A stretch of 10,601 bases of DNA from Euzebyaceae bacterium (lineage in GTDB: Bacteria; Actinomycetota; Nitriliruptoria; Euzebyales; Egibacteraceae), in NCBI GenBank assembly GCA_013696915.1, contig JACCXR010000023.1:1-10601 (forward strand), given 5' to 3'. The notes beneath the pieces are model-generated. The model was not told the DNA's origin, did not search any database, and worked only from the letters and a program-made list of their open reading frames with translations. A program made the translations under genes and the position numbers. Shown here piece after piece: positions 6,848 to 10,601 of this stretch (position 1 is its first letter; every line of letters begins with the position of its first letter).

Positions 6848-7028
6848 TCAGTTGGTGAGGGCGTTTGCCGTGGTGGCTGGCGACCTGGGTGGCTGACAGC
6901 ACGGTGGCGTACATCGCGACCTCGTCGAGGGCGCCGGTGAAGTAGGAGCGGGTTGGGGCGGACGGCCACCCGCCGAGGCTGTCCCCCCCCGCCCGCCGGT
7001 AGCCGGTGAACCCCGCCGCCGACCGCAC
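6848..7028 (-). pseudogene. C-terminal fragment of a LamG/concanavalin-like domain protein
   Basis: From about 7028 the frame reads GFTGYRRAGGDSLGGW, then SYFTGALDEVAMYATVLSATQV, the final strands of a LamG-type (Laminin_G_3) jelly-roll domain of large secreted bacterial proteins. The usual length is about 150-200 residues, and only the last third is present. Near 6868 a one-base shift moves the end to ANALTN and a stop at 6848, which places the stop neatly before the terminator. Without the shift the frame would run through the terminator hairpin. The GTG at 7028 has no convincing ribosome site. The fragment begins 27 bases after the stop of the cell-wall-binding gene, so most of the protein was deleted. 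A seven-C run (6983-6989) lies within it. Confidence 0.65.
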
Positions 7029-7055
7029 GATCTATCGGCAGCGCCGCCCGTACCG

Positions 7056-8696
7056 TCAGTCCGCTGCGCCCGGCAGGCCGAGAATCTCCTCGATCTCGGC
7101 CATGACCGCAGGCGCGACGACGGTGCTGCCACCGAGGACATAGACCTCCTCGATCTGGCCGGTACGAGCGGCGAGGTAGGACCGCACCGACTGGGGCAGC
7201 GTGTCGCCGACCAGCAGGATTGGCGCGTCGATCCGGCCGGCCAACGCCGCGCCGGCCAGTGCGTCGGGGAAGTTCGCCCCGGTCGCGATGATGACGGCGT
7301 GCGCGTCGTCGAAGCGCTCCCCGGCAATCGTGGCCGCTGTGGCGAACCGGTCAGCGCCGTGCAGCCGCTCGACCTGGAAGCCGAGTGCCTGCAACTCGAT
7401 GACGACGATGTCGCTCACGGCGGCGGTGCCACCGGCCACCAACACATCGACGTCGGTGCCGACCTCCAGCAGGAACGCGGCGACTCGCGGGTCGAGTGCC
7501 GCTCCTGCGGTCAGGAGCACCGGCGCGGACTGGCTCGCCGCGTACGCCGCTCCGGCCAGCGCGTCGGGGAAGTTGCCGGCGCTGGCCAGGACGACCTCGT
7601 CGATGTCCAGGCCGGCGTCCAGGACGAAGCGGGCGATGTCCAGCGCCGTCTCGATGCGGTCAGCCCCGGCGATCCGCACGACGCGGTGCCCCAGGCTTTC
7701 GAGCGACTGAGCGACTGCCGGCGAGATCGCGGCCTCGCCACCGAGCAGGTAGACAACACCGTCGTCGCCCAGCGCCCGGTCGATCTCCTCCAGCACGCCC
7801 GCGGGGACGTCCGCGGTTGTCGTCAGCAGGACCGGCGCCTCGGACAGGACGGCCATGCCGGCAGAAGCCAGCGCGTCGGCGAAGTGATCGGCCCGGGCGA
7901 GCAAGACCGCGCCCGCTGAGCCGTCGGTCGGAAACGCCTCGCGCGACAGCCTGTTGGCGGTCCCGAAACGGTCCTGGCCCGACAGCCGGGCCGAGCCGAC
8001 GCCGACGTGGACGGGCACCACGACGGAAACCTCGGCGCCCGCCTCGTCGACGGCGGTGACGGTGATGGGGTAGCTGCGGGCATCGGCGTAGGCGTGCGTC
8101 GCGACGGCCTCGACCTCGTCCTCGTCTCCGTCCACGACCGTCATCGGCTGCGAGCCGCTGCCGTCACCGAAGTCGATCGACAACACCGCGGCCGACTGCG
8201 ACCCGGACGAGTCGTCATCGGAGCCGTCGGAATCGTCGGAGCTGTCGTCGAAGCCCTCGTCGGAACCGTCGTCGGAACCGTCGTCGGAACCGTCGTCGGA
8301 ACCCTCGTCGGAACCGTCGTCCGAACCGTCGTCCGAACCCTCGTCCGAACCCTCGTCCGAACCGTCGGAGTTCTCTCGGTGCTCGTCGCCGGGCACGTCG
8401 CCGTGGGCGTCGTCCGAGTCATCCGAGTCGTCGTCACCGGGCACACGGTCGTCACCGGGCTCCGCGTCATGTGCGTTGTCGCCGCGCACGTCGTCCTCGG
8501 GGTCCTCGGGGTCGAACTCGGCCGCGACCGTCACGGTCTCACCGACGGCGACAATCGCGGGGCGGACCTCAACCTCGAGGCCGGAAGCCTCCATCTCGTG
8601 GTCCGGATGGGCACTGGCAACGGGGGCCGCTGCAACCGCGGCGAGCAGAACCGCGGCAAGGACAAGACCCAGCGCGCGTGAGCGGACATGCAACAT
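7056..8696 (-). CDS. Secreted PKD plus triple cell-wall-binding-repeat (CWB2) surface protein with Ser/Asp-rich linker
   Basis: The protein has 546 residues from ATG 8696, chosen because it directly opens a signal peptide (cut after VASA, about residue 29) and has AGAGGGGA 9 bases upstream. The frame is open further upstream, but that part is leader RNA. Residues 40-66 begin a PKD/Ig-like domain (VGETVTVAAEF). Residues ~67-168 are an acidic linker including nine GSD[D/E] repeats. Residues 169-231 finish the same PKD domain (SIDFGDGS, THAYADARSYPITVTAVD). Three CWB2 (PF04122) repeats follow at about 236-335, 340-440 and 445-540, with the hallmarks RFGTA, DHFADALA, NFPDALAGA (twice) and YLLGG, LVAGG, YVLGG. 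CWB2 modules hold proteins non-covalently on cell-wall polymers. The leader carries a predicted c-di-GMP riboswitch, so expression should follow the motile/sessile state. It is intact, unlike most neighbours. Confidence 0.92.
   Translation of the reverse strand: MLHVRSRALGLVLAAVLLAAVAAAPVASAHPDHEMEASGLEVEVRPAIVAVGETVTVAAEFDPEDPEDDVRGDNAHDAEPGDDRVPGDDDSDDSDDAHGDVPGDEHRENSDGSDEGSDEGSDDGSDDGSDEGSDDGSDDGSDDGSDEGFDDSSDDSDGSDDDSSGSQSAAVLSIDFGDGSGSQPMTVVDGDEDEVEAVATHAYADARSYPITVTAVDEAGAEVSVVVPVHVGVGSARLSGQDRFGTANRLSREAFPTDGSAGAVLLARADHFADALASAGMAVLSEAPVLLTTTADVPAGVLEEIDRALGDDGVVYLLGGEAAISPAVAQSLESLGHRVVRIAGADRIETALDIARFVLDAGLDIDEVVLASAGNFPDALAGAAYAASQSAPVLLTAGAALDPRVAAFLLEVGTDVDVLVAGGTAAVSDIVVIELQALGFQVERLHGADRFATAATIAGERFDDAHAVIIATGANFPDALAGAALAGRIDAPILLVGDTLPQSVRSYLAARTGQIEEVYVLGGSTVVAPAVMAEIEEILGLPGAAD
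8256..8363 (-). repeat. Nine 12-bp tandem units encoding Gly-Ser-Asp-(Asp/Glu)
   Basis: The units encode residues 112-147 of the cell-wall protein. They differ only at a few positions (GGA/CGA and GTC/CTC swaps on the + strand), so they probably arose by slippage. Being multiples of three bases, copy changes would lengthen or shorten the acidic linker without breaking the frame. The flanks (SDDSDD, DDSSDDSDGSDDDSSGS) are older, degenerate versions of the same repeat. Confidence 0.9.
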
Positions 8697-8705
8697 GTGA
8701 CGTAC

Positions 8706-8724
8706 TCCCCTCTTCTTTGAGGGG
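8706..8724 (-). promoter_or_regulatory. Ribosome binding site and its sequestering hairpin
   Basis: On the minus-strand RNA, CCCCUC (8724-8719) is followed by a 6-base AAAGAA loop and GAGGGG (8712-8707), a perfect 6-bp hairpin. GAGGGG is the Shine-Dalgarno core of the cell-wall protein gene (start 8696). CCCCUC is also the 3' edge of the riboswitch aptamer. The same six bases could therefore serve as anti-Shine-Dalgarno in one state and aptamer closing strand in the other. The pairing is seen in the sequence; the switching is inferred. Confidence 0.7.
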
Positions 8725-8798
8725 CGGCCTGGCGAACCCGGTGTTGGGTCCCATGGCTTTGCGTGCCCGCCTTGCGACGGGGTTGCCCTTGACGTCTG
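8719..8798 (-). promoter_or_regulatory. Cyclic di-GMP-I (GEMM-I) riboswitch aptamer
   Basis: The minus-strand RNA matches the GEMM-I aptamer element by element and with the same spacing. It has ACG followed by UCAAGGGCAAC, where the G at 8793 takes the place of the ligand-pairing G20. A 6-bp P2 stem follows, CCCGUC (8781-8776) with GGCGGG (8771-8766), closed by the GNRA tetraloop GCAA (8775-8772). Next is the invariant ACGCAAAGCC (8764-8755), then a P3 stem around GACCC and GGGUUC, then CCAGGCCGC near the 3' end. G rather than A at position 20 points to c-di-GMP rather than 3',3'-cGAMP. The outer P1 stem is weak by eye, with only GAG/CUC certain. The element ends 22 bases before the start codon and abuts the ribosome-site hairpin, so control is probably at translation. 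Confidence 0.85.
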
Positions 8799-8943
8799 TC
8801 TCCCGCTACAACGCGGACCGGCCGCGCACGTCACGGCCAGCCCTCGAAGATCATCCGAACTGGCTACCAGCGAGCACCCCGACGTCCAGCGGTCACGGGG
8901 ACGGCAAGCATGGTCGGCCTGGTCCACGTGCCCGGTCCGAGGA

Positions 8944-9042
8944 TCAGAAGCAGGCCGCCGCCGCGAACGGGTACGGGCTGACCGGGGCGGTGCCGCCAGG
9001 TCGCACCTCGAGGTGGATGTGGGGCGCGCCCCCGCGGGCGTT
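8944..9042 (-). pseudogene. C-terminal scrap of an M23-type peptidase
   Basis: The minus-strand frame reads NARGGAPHIHLEVRPGG, then TAPVSPYPFAAAACF and a stop at 8944-8946. HIH is the last HxH metal-ligand motif of M23 (lysostaphin-type) murein hydrolases, and the closing PVSPYP segment is typical of their ends in actinobacteria. Upstream, at about 9043, homology stops where the antisense of the histidine kinase begins, so the catalytic domain is gone. It lies upstream of the riboswitch and cell-wall protein gene on the same strand, which suggests a former cell-wall gene cluster. The long minus-strand open frame continuing from it to 10560 is only the kinase and regulator read backwards. Confidence 0.65.
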
Positions 9043-10015
9043 GCGATCAGTCGGTTCATCACCCACGGCGCCGACGAGGAGACCATCCGGGCGATCGGCC
9101 ACTACCCGACCGGCAAGGGACTGCTCGGCCTGCTCATCCGCGACCCGCGCGTCATCCGCCTCGACGACCTCCACGCCCACCACCCCGCGTCCTCCGGCTT
9201 TCCGCCGCACCACCCCGAGATGACGACGTTCCTCGGCGCGCCGATCCGCTCTGGCGGCACCGTGTACGGCAACCTCTACCTCACCGAGAAGCGCGGCGGC
9301 TTCGACGACCGCGACGAGCGTCTCCTGCTGGTCCTCGCCGCCCAGGCGGGGGCGGCGATCGAGAACGCGCTGCTGTCGGAGCGGCTGCGATCCCTCGCCG
9401 TCCAGGCCGAGCGGGACCGCATCTCCCGCGACCTCCACGACGGGGTCATCCAGGCGCTCTTCTCGATCGGCATGTCGCTGAAGTCCGCCCGGACGCTGCT
9501 GGGCACCGACCACGAACGCGTCGACGAGCGCCTGAACTCCGCCGGACGGCATCGACGGGGCGATCCGCGAGCTGCGCAACTCGATCTTCCACCTGCTCCC
9601 CCAGGAGGCGGCGGCGCTCGGGCTCACCCGCGGCCTGGCCGAGCTCGCCCGCGAGTACGAGGTCAACGCCGTCGTCAAGCCCGAGCTGCTGCTGATGCCC
9701 GGCCTGGACCACCGGGTGTCCGGCGCGCTGGTCCCCGACCTGCTGCAGGTGGTCCGCGAGGCGTTGTCCAACGCCGCCCGCCACGCCGACGCGACCACGG
9801 TGCGGATCACCTCCGGTACAGACGCCGGGCGCCTGCACCTGGCCGTGGCCGCCGACGGCGCCGGGTTCGACACCGCCCGGGTCTCGACCGGTCGGGGTCT
9901 GGCCAACATCGCCGAGCGCGTCGAGGCGATGGGCGGCCGGCTGGAGCTCGTCAGCGCCACCGGCGAGGGCACCAGGGTCGAACTCGACGTCCCGCTGCAG
10001 GAGGATCTGCCGTGA
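9013..10015 (+). pseudogene. DevS-like GAF sensor histidine kinase, 5'-truncated and frameshifted
   Basis: The recognisable kinase starts at about 9043 in mid-GAF domain (SRFITHGADEETIRAIGHYP); GTG 9013 is the nearest in-frame start. The GAF part continues PTGKGLLGLLIRDPRVIRLD, a His-rich HAHHPASSGFPPHHPEM, and GNLYLTEKRGGFDDRD. A HisKA_3 H-box follows with ERDRISRDLHDGVIQALFS (His in DLHDG). After GCC at 9541-9543 one extra base, or two missing, shifts the frame. The rest continues DGIDGAIRELRNSIFHLLPQ, the N box VVREALSNAARHA, ADGAGFD, GRGLANIAERVEAMGG, and TGA at 10015. DevS/DosT kinases of mycobacteria have two GAF domains, the first binding heme. The His-rich segment resembles that region, so gas or redox sensing is possible. 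About 35 GAF residues plus any upstream domains are missing. It overlaps the regulator gene by GTGA, as in an operon. Confidence 0.8.
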
Positions 10016-10601
10016 TCCGGGTCATGCTGGTCGACGACCACGAAGTCGTCCGCGCGGGCCTTCGGAGCCTGTTGGAGGCCCAGGACGACCTGGAGGTCGT
10101 CGCCGAGGCGGGCACGGCGGGAGAGGCGCTGCTGCGGGCCCGCTCCCACAAGCCGCAGGTGGTCGTCATGGACGTCCGGCTCCCCGACCGCTCCGGCGTC
10201 GAGGCCTGCCGCGACCTCCGCGCGGCATATCCGGACATCGCCGTGCTGATGCTGACCTCGTTTCGCCGACGACCAGGCGCTGTTCGACTCCATCATGGCC
10301 GGGGCGGCCGGGTACGTCCTGAAGCAGATCCGCGGCACCGACCTCGTCGAGGTCATCCGCCGCGTGGGCGCCAGCGAGTCGCTGCTCGACCCGGCCGTCA
10401 CGGCCCGGGTCCTCGAACGCGTCCGCAACCCGCACGCCGACACCGACCCCCGGCTCGCACGGCTCACGCCCACGGAGACGCGCATCCTCGACATGATCGC
10501 CGAGGGGCTGACCAACCGGCAGATCGGCGAACGCATCCACCTCGCCGAGAAGACCGTCAAGAACTACGTCTCGACCATTCTCCGCAAGCTCCAGGTCGGC
10601 C
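10012..10601 (+). pseudogene. NarL/DevR-type response regulator, one-base frameshift, 3' end beyond the window
   Basis: GTG 10012 overlaps the kinase stop (GTGA), so the two are translationally coupled. The receiver domain has the acidic pair Asp8-Asp9, the phospho-acceptor Asp54 in VVMDVRLPD, Thr82 in LMLTS, and Lys104 in YVLKQI. At 10261-10263 a TTT run holds one T too many: TCG TTT CGC breaks the frame, while TCG TTC GCC continues as FADDQALFDSIMAGAAGYVL. The LuxR-type helix-turn-helix follows with LTPTETRILDMIAEGLTNRQ, IGERIHLAEKTVKNYVSTIL and RKLQVG, cut by the window end. The linker and helix-turn-helix are very like DevR/DosR. Apart from the one base the gene looks sound, so a homopolymer sequencing error is as likely as a real mutation. 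Confidence 0.82.

Noticed and set aside
8256..8363. A CRISPR-like array
   Set aside because: The units are 12 bp with no spacers, in frame, and encode a Gly-Ser-Asp linker within an intact protein.
8007..8681. A plus-strand frame rich in Val-Gly-Thr repeats opposite the acidic linker
   Set aside because: The repeats are the antisense of the GSD[D/E] units, and there is no start context or known family.
8697..9086. A longer N-terminus for the cell-wall protein, with the start at 9086
   Set aside because: The signal peptide and ribosome site fix the start at 8696. The upstream frame covers the riboswitch and M23 scrap and has non-protein-like composition.
8944..10560. A 538-codon open frame on the minus strand
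   Set aside because: It is the antisense of the kinase and regulator genes. Only its last ~33 codons (M23 scrap) resemble a protein family.

Overview
The window is very GC-rich, uses GTG starts often, and carries protein families typical of Gram-positive high-GC bacteria: cell-wall-binding repeat 2, a DevS/DevR-like two-component pair, and secreted PKD, LamG, M23 and S74 modules. I read it as chromosomal DNA of an actinobacterium (Actinomycetota). The class cannot be told from the sequence.

Left part (1-4375). The 5' end of a secreted-protein gene runs leftward off the window. A 12-bp inverted repeat separates it from a divergent 1341-residue protein. That protein has two class III cyclase domains, a P-loop ATPase and a long TPR-type helical tail, the architecture of bicarbonate-sensing soluble adenylyl cyclase (ADCY10). 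A terminator-like stem-loop follows.

Middle part (4376-7030) is a gene graveyard. The first ~55 codons of a GH15 glucoamylase/trehalase-like gene run head-on into the cut C-terminus of a Crp/Fnr-type regulator on the other strand. Upstream of the regulator, on its strand, lie two tandem small genes with the S74 intramolecular-chaperone domain, one reduced to a signal peptide plus the domain start. After ~500 bases without a recognisable gene, which contain three adjacent perfect hairpins inside an outer stem, come a broken VapBC-type toxin-antitoxin pair, a strong terminator, and the last third of a LamG domain.

Right part (7056-10601). An intact 546-residue secreted protein has a PKD domain interrupted by a long Ser/Asp/Glu/Gly repeat linker, then three cell-wall-binding repeats. 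Its leader closely matches the cyclic di-GMP-I (GEMM-I) riboswitch, and the 3' end of the aptamer can pair exactly with the gene's ribosome binding site. Upstream on the same strand is the C-terminal scrap of an M23 peptidase. It abuts a 5'-truncated GAF/histidine kinase on the + strand, followed by an overlapping NarL/DevR-type response regulator that runs off the window. Each of these two genes carries a one-base frameshift.

The strongest finding is the c-di-GMP riboswitch placed to control a cell-surface protein by hiding its ribosome binding site. A second theme is cyclic-nucleotide signalling: a sAC-like cyclase, a dead Crp-type receptor gene next door, and the c-di-GMP switch. Many single-base frameshifts lie outside the two large intact genes. 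They may be real decay or indel errors in the assembly, and only reads can decide.
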